From Pandoraea pneumonica (GTDB taxonomy: Bacteria; Pseudomonadota; Gammaproteobacteria; Burkholderiales; Burkholderiaceae), in contig NZ_CABPSK010000001.1 in the NCBI RefSeq assembly GCF_902459645.1, positions 1,054,001 to 1,118,000 on the forward strand: a stretch of 64,000 nt of DNA, in the 5' to 3' direction. The notes under the pieces were generated by a model. That model searched no databases. It saw only the letters and a program-made list of their open reading frames with translations, and was not told the DNA's origin. This document shows positions 35,924 to 44,016 of this stretch, piece after piece. How positions within the stretch are numbered: the stretch's first letter is position 1; every line of letters begins with the position of its first letter. Position numbers and translations under genes: made by a program.

Positions 35924-37357
35924 ATGACTAACGAAATCAAAGCACCTCCTCCACCGCCTCCACGCCCTTTATGGCGTACATGGCTTCTAATCGCCGTCCC
36001 GATGATGCTGACGAATGCGCTGCAATCGATCGCGGGCACCGTCGACGGCATTTATCTGGGACACCTGATCGGCACGCAGGCCATCGCCGCCGTATCCGCG
36101 TTCTTCCCGGTGTTCTTCTTCTTGCTAGCGATCGTCATCGGCCTCTCTGCGGGCGCCACGGTGACGATTGGACAAGCCTGGGGCGCGCGCGACCTGGTGC
36201 GCGTGCGAAACATCGCCGCGACGGCGCTCTTGATGATGCTCGCTGCGGGCCTCGTGACCAGCGTGCTCGGCGGCTGGCTCGCCGCGCCGCTCATGCGTGC
36301 GCTGGGCACGCCATTGGAAGTGATCGACGACGCCACGCGGTATGCGCAATGGATGCTTATCGGCATGCCGATCGTCTATTTGCTCTGGTTGACGACCTCG
36401 ATGAGTCGCGGCACAGGCGACGCCGTCTCCCCGCTGTTCACGTTGCTGATTGCGACCGTGCTGGCCGTTTGCCTCACCCCCGCCTTTATCTTCGGCTGGG
36501 GGCCACTCCCGAAGCTGGGCGTGGCAAGCGCCGCCGCCTCGACGCTGCTCGCGTTCTCGATCGCCTTGATTTGGATGGTGCTGTACTGGCGCCGCAAAGC
36601 GCACGCATTGGCGCCGGGTGCTGGCTTGTGGCGCAACGTGCAATTCCGACCGGACCTTGCGCGAGGCATCTTGCGCATCGGTGTGCCAGCTGCGATGCAG
36701 ATGCTGACCATGGCCATCGCCGAAATCGCGTTACTCGGTATCGTGAATCGCCATGGTGCGAATGCCACTGCCGCTTACGGTGCCGTCACGCAGGTCATGA
36801 GCTGGTTGCAGTTGCCCATCATGACGTTCGGCATTACCGCGTCGATCCTCTGTGCCCACGCCATTGGCGCAGGCCGTGGCGAGCGCATCGGTGCCATCGT
36901 GCGCACGGGCTTTCTCTGTAATTTGGGAATGACGGGCGTGTTGACAGGGTTGGTCTGTCTGGCAGCGCCGCTGATCATGCGCGGCTTTCTGACCGACCCC
37001 GAGGTGCTGGCGCTCGCGACGCATCTGCTTTACGTCACCGCGTGGAGTGTGCCGGTGATGGGGTTGACTGCCATCATGACCGGCGCCATGCGGGCGGGTG
37101 GAAAGGTGTGGGTGCCGATGGCGTTAGGCGTGATCGGGCTGCTCGGCATTGAAGTGCCGGCCGCCCTGATCTTCGAGCGAGTTGCCGGACTGACCGGCAT
37201 CTGGTGGGCGTACCCGCTCGCCTTTGTCGCGACGTTCGTGATGCAGGGGCTGTGTTATCGGGCCTTCCGGCGTGCGTCGTGGCGTGCCCACAAGAACATG
37301 AGCATACCCGCGCAGGACAGCAAAGCGCCGACCCAGCCGGTGGAAGTCCAACCGTAA
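35924..37357 (+). CDS. MATE-family multidrug/cation efflux pump
   Basis: 477 aa from ATG 35924; an in-frame ATG at 35885 lies in the leader. A Pro-rich cytosolic start (KAPPPPPPRPLW) is followed by 12 hydrophobic segments in two halves, with the MATE pattern MMLTNALQSIAGTVDGIYLG early and the equivalent RIGVPAAMQMLTMAIAEIALL in the second half. It exports cationic compounds in exchange for Na+ or H+. The final ~34 residues are polar and coded within 103 nt that also encode, on the other strand, the end of the next gene. An imperfect TTTGCC/GGCAAA inverted repeat at 35885-35907 may be an operator. Confidence 0.9.
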   Translation: MTNEIKAPPPPPPRPLWRTWLLIAVPMMLTNALQSIAGTVDGIYLGHLIGTQAIAAVSAFFPVFFFLLAIVIGLSAGATVTIGQAWGARDLVRVRNIAATALLMMLAAGLVTSVLGGWLAAPLMRALGTPLEVIDDATRYAQWMLIGMPIVYLLWLTTSMSRGTGDAVSPLFTLLIATVLAVCLTPAFIFGWGPLPKLGVASAAASTLLAFSIALIWMVLYWRRKAHALAPGAGLWRNVQFRPDLARGILRIGVPAAMQMLTMAIAEIALLGIVNRHGANATAAYGAVTQVMSWLQLPIMTFGITASILCAHAIGAGRGERIGAIVRTGFLCNLGMTGVLTGLVCLAAPLIMRGFLTDPEVLALATHLLYVTAWSVPVMGLTAIMTGAMRAGGKVWVPMALGVIGLLGIEVPAALIFERVAGLTGIWWAYPLAFVATFVMQGLCYRAFRRASWRAHKNMSIPAQDSKAPTQPVEVQP

Positions 37358-38469
37358 CCGGCAGTAATCGCCACGCCGCCGAGCCATGCGCCGGCGGCGT
37401 TGGCCATATTGAAGGCAGAGTGATTGAGCGCCGCCGCCAACGTTTGCGCTTCACCGGCCACATCCATCAAACGAATCTGCAACGCCGGGCCAATGATGAT
37501 GATCGTACCGATGGCCAGCACGTTGATACCGGCGAGCCACGGGCTAGCCGCAGTGAAAGTGAACGCCCCGAGCAGCAGTGCCGACCAGATGAGCGTGCCG
37601 CCAATGGCGCGCATCAGCGACGTGGCACCGACGAGGCGCGGTCCGATGATGGTGCCGCCGACCATCCCAATACCGAACAGCGCGAGATAGAACGGCACCC
37701 AGCCTTCGGGCACACCCGCCACTTGCATGAGCGTCGGTTTGATATAGCTGAACACGGCAAACATGCCGCCAAAGCCGATGGCACCAATTCCGAGCGTGAG
37801 CCAGACCTGCGAACTGCGCAGCGCCGCCAGTTCGCGCAGCGGACTCGCGCCCTTCGGTGCCGGGACATTGGGCACCCAGCGCCAAACCAAGACCGCAGTG
37901 AGCGTACCGATCGCGCCCACGAGCACGAAGGCGGCACGCCAGCCCAGCCATTGGCCGAGTCCGGCAGCAAGCGGCACGCCGAAGAGCGTTGCGAGCGTGA
38001 GGCCGAGCATCACTTGCCCCACGGCGTGCACACGCCGGTGAGGCGGGACGAGCGACGCACCGACCAACGCGGCCACGCCGAAATAGGTGCCGTGCGGCAA
38101 GCCGCTCAAGAAGCGCAGACCGATGAGCGAGAGATAGCCCGGTGCCATTGCACTCGCGAAATTGCCGATCGCGAACATCGCCATCAAGGCAATGAGGAAG
38201 GCACGGCGCGGCAAGCGTACACCGAGCACCGCGAGCAGCGGCGCACCGATCACTACGCCCAGCGCATACGTGCTGATCGCATGACCGGCTTGCGGGATGG
38301 TGATATTCAGACCACGGGCGACATCAGGCAGCAGGCCCATGATGACAAACTCGCCCGTCCCGATCGCAAAGCCGCCCATCGCAAGCGCGACGAACGAGAG
38401 CCAGACGGGAATGGACGACGGGGGCAGCGCTTCGGCCGCATCGACAGAAAGGACTTGGGGGGAACTCAT
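37255..38469 (-). CDS. MFS transporter, DHA1 family (AraJ/YdhP-like)
   Basis: 404 aa from ATG 38469, which gives the short polar start MSSPQVLSVDAAEALPPSS; the upstream ATG at 38520 adds an unlikely tail. Twelve membrane segments are visible. The DHA1 signatures are present: FAIGTGEFVIMGLLPDVARG in TM1 and LGVRLPRRAFLI in the TM2-3 loop. Such proteins export sugars, arabinose-like compounds or drugs. Its last 103 nt overlap the convergent MATE gene in antisense. Substrate unknown. Confidence 0.9.
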   Translation of the reverse strand: MSSPQVLSVDAAEALPPSSIPVWLSFVALAMGGFAIGTGEFVIMGLLPDVARGLNITIPQAGHAISTYALGVVIGAPLLAVLGVRLPRRAFLIALMAMFAIGNFASAMAPGYLSLIGLRFLSGLPHGTYFGVAALVGASLVPPHRRVHAVGQVMLGLTLATLFGVPLAAGLGQWLGWRAAFVLVGAIGTLTAVLVWRWVPNVPAPKGASPLRELAALRSSQVWLTLGIGAIGFGGMFAVFSYIKPTLMQVAGVPEGWVPFYLALFGIGMVGGTIIGPRLVGATSLMRAIGGTLIWSALLLGAFTFTAASPWLAGINVLAIGTIIIIGPALQIRLMDVAGEAQTLAAALNHSAFNMANAAGAWLGGVAITAGYGWTSTGWVGALLSCAGMLMFLWARHDARRKAR

Positions 38470-38643
38470 AGCGGCCGATTTTACGTCAATCCGCCTAATC
38501 TTGCCGGTCGTGCGCTGCAATGCAGCAACCCTAAAACTTCATCAAACCGGGCAATTTCGACATTAACTCCCCGATTTGCCTTGCAATGCAAAATGACGCA
38601 TCGAGGTCCGCACCACCCTCGGTGCCGTGCGCGGCGGCGGCAC

Positions 38644-38669
38644 AAAAAAAGACCGGCCCATGGGGCCGG
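38644..38669 (-). terminator. Terminator for the small-protein cluster (minus strand)
   Basis: On the minus strand CCGGCCC (38669-38663) pairs with GGGCCGG (38659-38653) around a tight loop and is followed by seven T (38650-38644). It lies about 120 bp past the stop of the DUF3309 gene. Confidence 0.75.
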
Positions 38670-38792
38670 AAAAGTACGATGGATCACTGGCTGCGGGGGC
38701 CGGAACCATCGTATTGGGGGACAGCGCCGGGTCGGTGGTGCGAAGGCTTCGCGTGCCACCGACCCGACGATTCAACTGGCTCGTACCCTCCG

Positions 38793-38948
38793 TCAGATGT
38801 GTCCCATCAGGACAAGAATCAGCACGATGAGTACGACGAGACCGATACCGCCGGACGGGTAGTAGCCCCAGCCGCGACTGTGCGGCCAGGTCGGCACGGA
38901 ACCGATCAACATCAGAATCAAAACAATCAACAAGATGGTGCCAAGCAT
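38793..38948 (-). CDS. DUF3309-family small membrane protein
   Basis: 51 aa, below usual gene-calling size but well supported. GGGAG lies 8 nt upstream of the ATG. The protein is MLGTILLIVLILMLIGSVP (TM1), then WPHSRGWGYYPSGGIG (the DUF3309 signature) and LVVLIVLILVLMGHI (TM2). It is a two-helix inner-membrane peptide whose function is unknown; family members often sit in stress-linked clusters, as here. It is followed by a terminator. Confidence 0.85.
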   Translation of the reverse strand: MLGTILLIVLILMLIGSVPTWPHSRGWGYYPSGGIGLVVLIVLILVLMGHI

Positions 38949-38974
38949 GACTTTTCTCCCTTGCCGGGCTGGCG

Positions 38975-39238
38975 TTACCTAACCAGACCCTCTGCACTGA
39001 TGCTGGCGACGTACTTGCCGGGCGGGCGCAACGGCGGCTCCTCCACGGGCGGGTCAAGCGGTCGGTCAGGCGGGGGCATCGGCGTCGGCTCGTCCTCTCT
39101 CGGAGGCGACTTCGGCGGCGGTGTCCCGGGCGGTTTGCTCGGGTCGAAAGGCTCGGGCAAATGCGCGTACAGGCGGGGGGCCTGCGTCAGCCGGCGGGTA
39201 ATGGGTGTAATGGCGGGTGTAACGAATGTGCGCGGCAT
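38975..39238 (-). CDS. Small proline-rich hypothetical protein
   Basis: 87 aa, not recognised. About a third of residues are Pro, mostly in the middle (SKPPGTPPPKSPPREDEP, PMPPPDRPLDPPVEEPPL). No signal peptide or membrane segment is seen. GGGAGG lies 11 nt before the ATG. It begins 19 nt after the PRC-barrel gene and ends 26 nt before the DUF3309 gene on the same strand, so it is probably co-transcribed. The spacing and ribosome binding site favour a real gene, but low complexity leaves doubt. Confidence 0.5.
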   Translation of the reverse strand: MPRTFVTPAITPITRRLTQAPRLYAHLPEPFDPSKPPGTPPPKSPPREDEPTPMPPPDRPLDPPVEEPPLRPPGKYVASISAEGLVR

Positions 39239-39257
39239 GAGCAGGTCGCCTCCCGGC

Positions 39258-39686
39258 TCAATGCCAATACGGGTCGACGGTGTAGTACGTGTGGACTTGT
39301 TCGGCCCAATGCAGGTCGCCCATGCTGGGCCAGTGGTCTTTGTCGAACCCCGGCGCTTTCTTGAGCACGTCCTTATCGATGTTGAGAATGAAACGTTTGT
39401 TTTCGACGTCGAGCTGCAAGGCGTGCCAGGGAATGGCGAACAGCTTGTCGCCCATGCCGAGGAAACCGCCGAACGACAACACCGCGTAAGCCACGGTGCC
39501 GCGCTGCACGTCGAGCATGATGTGTTTGACTTTGCCGAGGCTCTCGCCTGCGGGGTTCACGACGTCTTCGGCGTCGAGGGTGTCGGCGGCCATCACCGAC
39601 GGGCCCGGTCCATCGGGCAGCTTAGTGGCGGCACCTACGATGCGGGCGCCTGATTGGGGCGCGGGGCCCCGAGTTTGCATGGTCAT
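39258..39686 (-). CDS. PRC-barrel domain protein
   Basis: 142 aa from ATG 39686, chosen because AAGGAG precedes it. The PRC-barrel is clear: ADTLDAEDVVNPAGESLGKV, HIMLDVQRGTVAYAVLSFGG and GDKLFAIPWHALQLD. Such small beta-barrels occur in photosynthetic reaction-centre H subunits, RimM and many soluble stress proteins. The C-terminus (GFDKDHWPSMGDLHWAEQVH) is the version common in Burkholderiales and rhizobia. It starts the small-protein run that ends with DUF3309. Function unknown; probably stress-related by context. Confidence 0.88.
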   Translation of the reverse strand: MTMQTRGPAPQSGARIVGAATKLPDGPGPSVMAADTLDAEDVVNPAGESLGKVKHIMLDVQRGTVAYAVLSFGGFLGMGDKLFAIPWHALQLDVENKRFILNIDKDVLKKAPGFDKDHWPSMGDLHWAEQVHTYYTVDPYWH

Positions 39687-39799
39687 GATGTCTCTCCTTG
39701 TCTTCCGGTGAGGCCGCAACGGACTCGAGAGTCTCGTTGCGACGCCTATGTCACGGATGTCACGGATCTACAGCAGATGCAGCGGCGATGCTTGCGCGT

Positions 39800-40162
39800 T
39801 TATTGCGCCATCACCTTGATGTCGTCCTTCACGTCGACCACGCCATCGACACCCTTGACGGTATCCACGACGAGCGTGCGTTGGGCCGATTGCGGCACCG
39901 AACCCGTGAGGTGAACCACACCGTGACGGGTGGTCACGTGTACCTTTGTCGAAGGCACGTCCTTCTTGGCCAGCAGTTCGGCCTTGACCTTGGCGGTCAG
40001 CGCCGAGTCATCGATCTTGCGGCCCGTATCGCTCATGACGCCGCTCGCGCTGGCGTTGTCGGCAATCTTGATGATCCCGCCCTGATCCAGCGCGTGGGCT
40101 GCGATACCGGTGGTGGCGAGTGCGCCGGCCATGATGAGCTTGAGCAGATTGGCTTGTTTCAT
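39800..40162 (-). CDS. BON-domain periplasmic protein (OsmY-like)
   Basis: 120 aa from ATG 40162, with GGGAGG upstream. It has a signal peptide (LIMAGALATTGIAAHA), a short linker and a single BON domain at about 50-118 (DDSALTAKVKAELLAKKDV, VHVTTRHGVVHLTGSVPQSA, VDGVVDVKDDI). BON proteins bind phospholipid surfaces; OsmY relatives protect the envelope under osmotic stress. Most OsmY proteins have two BON domains; this has one. It is upstream of, and probably transcribed separately from, the PRC-barrel gene (113-bp gap). Confidence 0.88.
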   Translation of the reverse strand: MKQANLLKLIMAGALATTGIAAHALDQGGIIKIADNASASGVMSDTGRKIDDSALTAKVKAELLAKKDVPSTKVHVTTRHGVVHLTGSVPQSAQRTLVVDTVKGVDGVVDVKDDIKVMAQ

Positions 40163-40491
40163 TTGTTGACCTCCCAAAAGAGTCTCTTGTGGATCCCCTC
40201 GCCCGGGGACTCGTTCTTGCTTTCGCTTATGTCGTCTGACTTGTTGAAACCGATTGTAGAGAGGCGTTTTCGCCCGGCGAATCGGCGGAATCTGAAAGAC
40301 GTGTAGGTGAATGCTGGCAAGAACGGGGGAAACGCGGAGGTGGTGTAACGTCTCACCAAAAAGACATGCAAAATCAATTGATTACAAAACCAATCGAAAG
40401 TGACGTCAGATGAGGGAAATTCTGAAGAAATGCGCAGAAAGCGCGCCCGGCATCGGAGGAATCCTACGAAGCCGGGCGAATCGAGCGTGAG
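40163..40491. other. 329-bp gap with no gene
   Basis: This holds the promoter region of the BON gene and the 3' flank of the diguanylate cyclase. It is AT-rich around 40340-40410. The only structured element is the 12-bp palindrome AATCAATTGATT at 40372-40383, which may be an operator. Confidence 0.4.
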
Positions 40492-42027
40492 TTACGCGTC
40501 GGGCGGTGCGACGGTCACGCGATTGCGCCCGGTGGACTTCGCCTGATAGAGCGCGTCGTCGGCCGCCTTCACCAGTACGTCGACCGACTCGCGTCCGTGC
40601 GGGCGGCGCGATGCCACACCGACACTCACGCTCACATGACCGAAGTCGCTCGCGGCGTGTTCGAGATTGAGCCGTTCAACGCGCAAGCGAATCGCCTCGG
40701 CCACGCGTTGAGCGCCGTCCTCGTCGGTATCGGGCATGACGGCAATGAACTCTTCGCCCCCATATCGTCCAGCACTGTCGGACGGCCGTTGCAGCGCCGC
40801 CCCGATGGCACTGGCGACGGCCGCGAGCGCCGCATCACCCGCCTGATGCCCATGGGTGTCGTTGTAGCGCTTGAACCAGTCGATATCGACGAAGGCCACC
40901 GACATCGACTGCCCGCCTCGGCGCATGCGCCGCCATTCGTTAGCGAGAATCTTGTCGAGCGAGCGGCGATTGGACAACCCGGTGAGCCCGTCCGTGCGGG
41001 CGAGCAACCGCAATTCACGCTCCGCGCGTAAGCGCCGACGCAACTGCGCCGCGAGCAGAAACGACGTGCCGACGAAACCCGCGATCAGCACCACGAACAG
41101 GCCGCCGAGCTGGACGACACGCTTATGCCACGGGGCAAGTGCGTCGTCGCTCGACGTCACCACAATCAGCGTGAGCGGCGCGTTTTCGAGAAACTGCCGA
41201 GACATCAGGCTTGGCCGCCCTTCAAAGCGGATGGGATAGATACGCTGGTTGTCGCGGCCCGGCGGCAGGGCTTCGTATCGCCCCGTCTGGGCCATGGTCT
41301 TGCCGATGACCGCCGCGTCGTAAGGCTTGCGCATCAAAATCGCGTCGTCTTTGCCGAGCAGCAGGATCACGCCCTGACGCCCCAGCTCGATGTGATCGAA
41401 CAGTTGCCGGAAGTACTCGATATCGACCGAGAGCGACACGATGCCGCCAAACGAGCCATCCGGCTTGGATATACGGCGGCTGAGCACCATCGTCGGTGCG
41501 TTATTACGCAGCCGCGAGTGGATGAAGCCGCTCACATAGAGCCCCGCGTCGGGATGATCGCGATGCACGGTGAAGTAGTCCCGATCGCCGAGATTGGTGG
41601 CGCGCGGAATCTCGCTGGCGGCGTCGATCACCACGTTCCCCTGGGTATCGAGCACCACCAGCGAGCCGATGTGGCGCGACGCGCCCGCGCGCTCGAAGAT
41701 CAGTTCACGGCGCAGCGCAGGCGGCAGCGCGTCGATATCGGGCCGCGCGAGCAGCTTGACCACGGCGTCGAGCGACGCCTCATAGAGTTGGAAGTTGAGC
41801 TCGAGGTCGCGCTGGAGCACCTGCGCGATGTTGCGCTGGTTGTCGGCGGCCCGTGCGAGCACCAGCACCCGCCCCTCGTAGAGCAAAGCGGCTGCCACGG
41901 CCATGAGCAGCACGGAAATCGCGACACCGCTCCAGACAATGAGCGTCGGCGTGCGTGACACCCACCGCACAGTCCGGCGAACGGCAAGTAAGGTACGTGC
42001 CCATAGGCGTTGCGTCGGTGATCTCAA
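40492..42027 (-). CDS. Membrane diguanylate cyclase with periplasmic Cache-type sensor
   Basis: 511 aa. The start is TTG at 42027, preferred because GAGGG lies just upstream and no good ATG precedes the first membrane segment. TM1 (VAISVLLMAVAAALLYEG) and TM2 (LGGLFVVLIAGFVGTSFLLA) bracket a ~250-residue periplasmic sensor of the PDC/Cache type (GNVVIDAASEIPRATNLGDR). The C-terminal GGDEF domain has the active GRYGGEEFIAVMP. The inhibitory I-site RPSD lies five residues before GGEEF, so it should make cyclic di-GMP with product feedback. The sensed ligand is unknown. Confidence 0.92.
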   Translation of the reverse strand: MRSPTQRLWARTLLAVRRTVRWVSRTPTLIVWSGVAISVLLMAVAAALLYEGRVLVLARAADNQRNIAQVLQRDLELNFQLYEASLDAVVKLLARPDIDALPPALRRELIFERAGASRHIGSLVVLDTQGNVVIDAASEIPRATNLGDRDYFTVHRDHPDAGLYVSGFIHSRLRNNAPTMVLSRRISKPDGSFGGIVSLSVDIEYFRQLFDHIELGRQGVILLLGKDDAILMRKPYDAAVIGKTMAQTGRYEALPPGRDNQRIYPIRFEGRPSLMSRQFLENAPLTLIVVTSSDDALAPWHKRVVQLGGLFVVLIAGFVGTSFLLAAQLRRRLRAERELRLLARTDGLTGLSNRRSLDKILANEWRRMRRGGQSMSVAFVDIDWFKRYNDTHGHQAGDAALAAVASAIGAALQRPSDSAGRYGGEEFIAVMPDTDEDGAQRVAEAIRLRVERLNLEHAASDFGHVSVSVGVASRRPHGRESVDVLVKAADDALYQAKSTGRNRVTVAPPDA

Positions 42028-42074
42028 GCGGCACCCTCAAGCGAGCTGATCAGGCAGCAAGTTAAGCAAGCCAA

Positions 42075-43610
42075 TCAAGCGGCAAAATCGGCAGCCATAT
42101 CGGCATCGGTGCGCGCTTCGAGCCGCCCGTCGCGACACGCCTTGCGGAACACCTCGTAATCGCGCTCGACCTGATCGGCGTAGTCGGTGGCGTAATGAAT
42201 CAGGGCTTCGCCAAGCCGAATACCCTTGCCCACGTAGCCGACTTGCTCCGCCGCACACCCTCCCGCCTTCGCGTGCGCCCGGGCAAGCACCCAGCCGCAC
42301 AGGGCCGCGTACTCACGAAAACCGTCTGCCCGGAACAGCTCGAACTGCGCCGACACCTTCATGTCGCGCAGCTGCCGCCCGTAGATGCAACGCCCAAACG
42401 GTCCGCTCCCCCAACCGAGAAATGCGTCCGAGGCCGCTTGCATGAGGCGCTGGCCCTCGACCACGCGGCGGCCATCATGCTTGGGCGTCACGTTCTTGAA
42501 GAAGCGCGAGACCACCGACTTCGACGCCTCTTTGAACTGGAGGAACAGCGGCTGCTCGTGCGCATCCATCATCATCAGCACCAGACACCGCGTGCCGACG
42601 CTGCCCACGCCCACCACCTTGAACACCAGATCTTGCTGGGTGTAGTTGGAGAGCATGCGCGCCCGATCGGGCGGCAGTGAGCTCACATAACTCTTATAGA
42701 CAGGGGCAAACAGGTTGCGCCAGTCGCCAAGCCCCAGCCAGTCGTCCTCTGGGCCGAACAGCGTGGTGGCCCCGTGAACATGGAAAACGGTCGGCGGCGT
42801 GTCGCGAATTTGCCAATGGTCACCGACCTGCTGGGCAAACTTGGGCAGCACGTTTTCGTGCGTGCGGCCGGTCGCGCGGGCGATGCCGCGTTTGACGCCT
42901 TCACGCACCCGGTCGGTCTCGGCCAGATTGAGCATGCGATCGAACGTGATCTGCTCGTGCCAGAGCGCAATGGTCGACATGTGCGCGTATTCGTCCAGGC
43001 GCCGGGCATAGCTGTCGACGGCGGCGCGCACCATCTCCACCCCGAGGGTGTCGCCGAACCCGAATTGCCGGGCCGCTAGCACCAGACTGACCACCAGCCG
43101 CTTGAGGTCCCACTCCCAAGGCCCTGGCGCGGTTTCGTCGAAATCGTTCAGATCGAAGATCAACGTGCGCTCGGGCGTCGCAAACCCGCCGAAGTTCGCC
43201 AGATGGCAGTCGCCGCAAATCTGCATGGTCAGACCCGAGTGCGGCGTACCGGCCAAGTCGTGCGCCTGCACGATCGCGCTGCCCCGGTAGAACGCAAACG
43301 GCGAAGCGAGCATGCGGCCATAGCGCAGCGGGACCAGCGAGGCGACCCGCCCTTCGCTGCTCGTGCGCAGGAGTTCGATCACGTCGCGATCGGTATTGCC
43401 CAGATGCGACTGGCTGCTGCGCGGCGTTTTTTCGCGCAGCTTGCGCCCAGCGGCGACGCGCGTCTCGAACGGAATGACGGGTGCTGCCGGAATGACGGGG
43501 CCGGTAGTGACCAACTCGGTATTCTCGGTATTCCCGGCATTGGCCGCCGCCGTGCTCGGCGAGACAGGCGGCTTCGGTGCGGGCGATTTAGCGGCCATGC
43601 GATTGCTCAT
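42075..43610 (-). CDS. DUF2252-family protein
   Basis: 511 aa from ATG 43610, supported by GGAG upstream; an ATG at 43682 is less likely. A low-complexity Ala/Pro/Thr N-terminus of about 60 residues precedes the DUF2252 domain. The signatures are VPLRYGRMLASPFAFYRG, MQICGDCHLANFGGF, FDLNDFDETAPGPWEWDLKR and, near the end, GWVLARAHAKAGG. The HLANFGG/DLNDFDE arrangement resembles the catalytic loop of aminoglycoside-phosphotransferase-like kinases, so a kinase fold is likely. The substrate is unknown. It ends 47 bp before the diguanylate cyclase start and may be co-transcribed with it. Confidence 0.88.
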   Translation of the reverse strand: MSNRMAAKSPAPKPPVSPSTAAANAGNTENTELVTTGPVIPAAPVIPFETRVAAGRKLREKTPRSSQSHLGNTDRDVIELLRTSSEGRVASLVPLRYGRMLASPFAFYRGSAIVQAHDLAGTPHSGLTMQICGDCHLANFGGFATPERTLIFDLNDFDETAPGPWEWDLKRLVVSLVLAARQFGFGDTLGVEMVRAAVDSYARRLDEYAHMSTIALWHEQITFDRMLNLAETDRVREGVKRGIARATGRTHENVLPKFAQQVGDHWQIRDTPPTVFHVHGATTLFGPEDDWLGLGDWRNLFAPVYKSYVSSLPPDRARMLSNYTQQDLVFKVVGVGSVGTRCLVLMMMDAHEQPLFLQFKEASKSVVSRFFKNVTPKHDGRRVVEGQRLMQAASDAFLGWGSGPFGRCIYGRQLRDMKVSAQFELFRADGFREYAALCGWVLARAHAKAGGCAAEQVGYVGKGIRLGEALIHYATDYADQVERDYEVFRKACRDGRLEARTDADMAADFAA

Positions 43611-43931
43611 ATCACGGCTCCTGCGGGCAAGTTGGCCATCAAGATTGATGCAGTGCGAGGAAATCCCACGGAAATCAGGCAAAATCGAGGGCTGTCGAAT
43701 TCTGCCCCCGATTTTGCAGCCCCAGCATGCCGCCGAGGGCGCATGTGTCCGGCATCGGGTCGATGACGGTCGATGGCACCTGCGTCGGCCGCATCCCCCG
43801 GCAACGTCGGGTGGGGGCGGGTATGAACGGATTATTCACTATGGCATGGGGACTGTCGAGATCGGCGCAGGACGCCGTTCTCAGGCCGATCCCCCGGCGC
43901 CCGTCGCACTGGCATGGACGGTTAGCACCGT

Positions 43932-43982
43932 GTCAGAAAATTTCTGACGCGCGCCCTCAACTATCGGCCGAAGTTGCCGATA
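43932..43982. promoter_or_regulatory. Two inverted repeats upstream of the MHYT-GGDEF-EAL gene
   Basis: GTCAGAAA-A-TTTCTGAC (43932-43948) and TATCGGC-7 nt-GCCGATA (43962-43982) are perfect inverted repeats, 35-85 bp before the ATG. They lie in the 406-bp gap between divergent genes (43611-44016), which contains no gene that I can support. One or both are likely operator sites. Confidence 0.5.
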
Positions 43983-44016
43983 ACCAGATAAGCGGGACTT
44001 TTCGGTCGGTTTTCTT

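Noticed and set aside
37204-38862. 552-codon plus-strand frame over the MFS gene
   Set aside because: Arg/Glu/His-rich shadow; the minus strand encodes a full 12-helix transporter.
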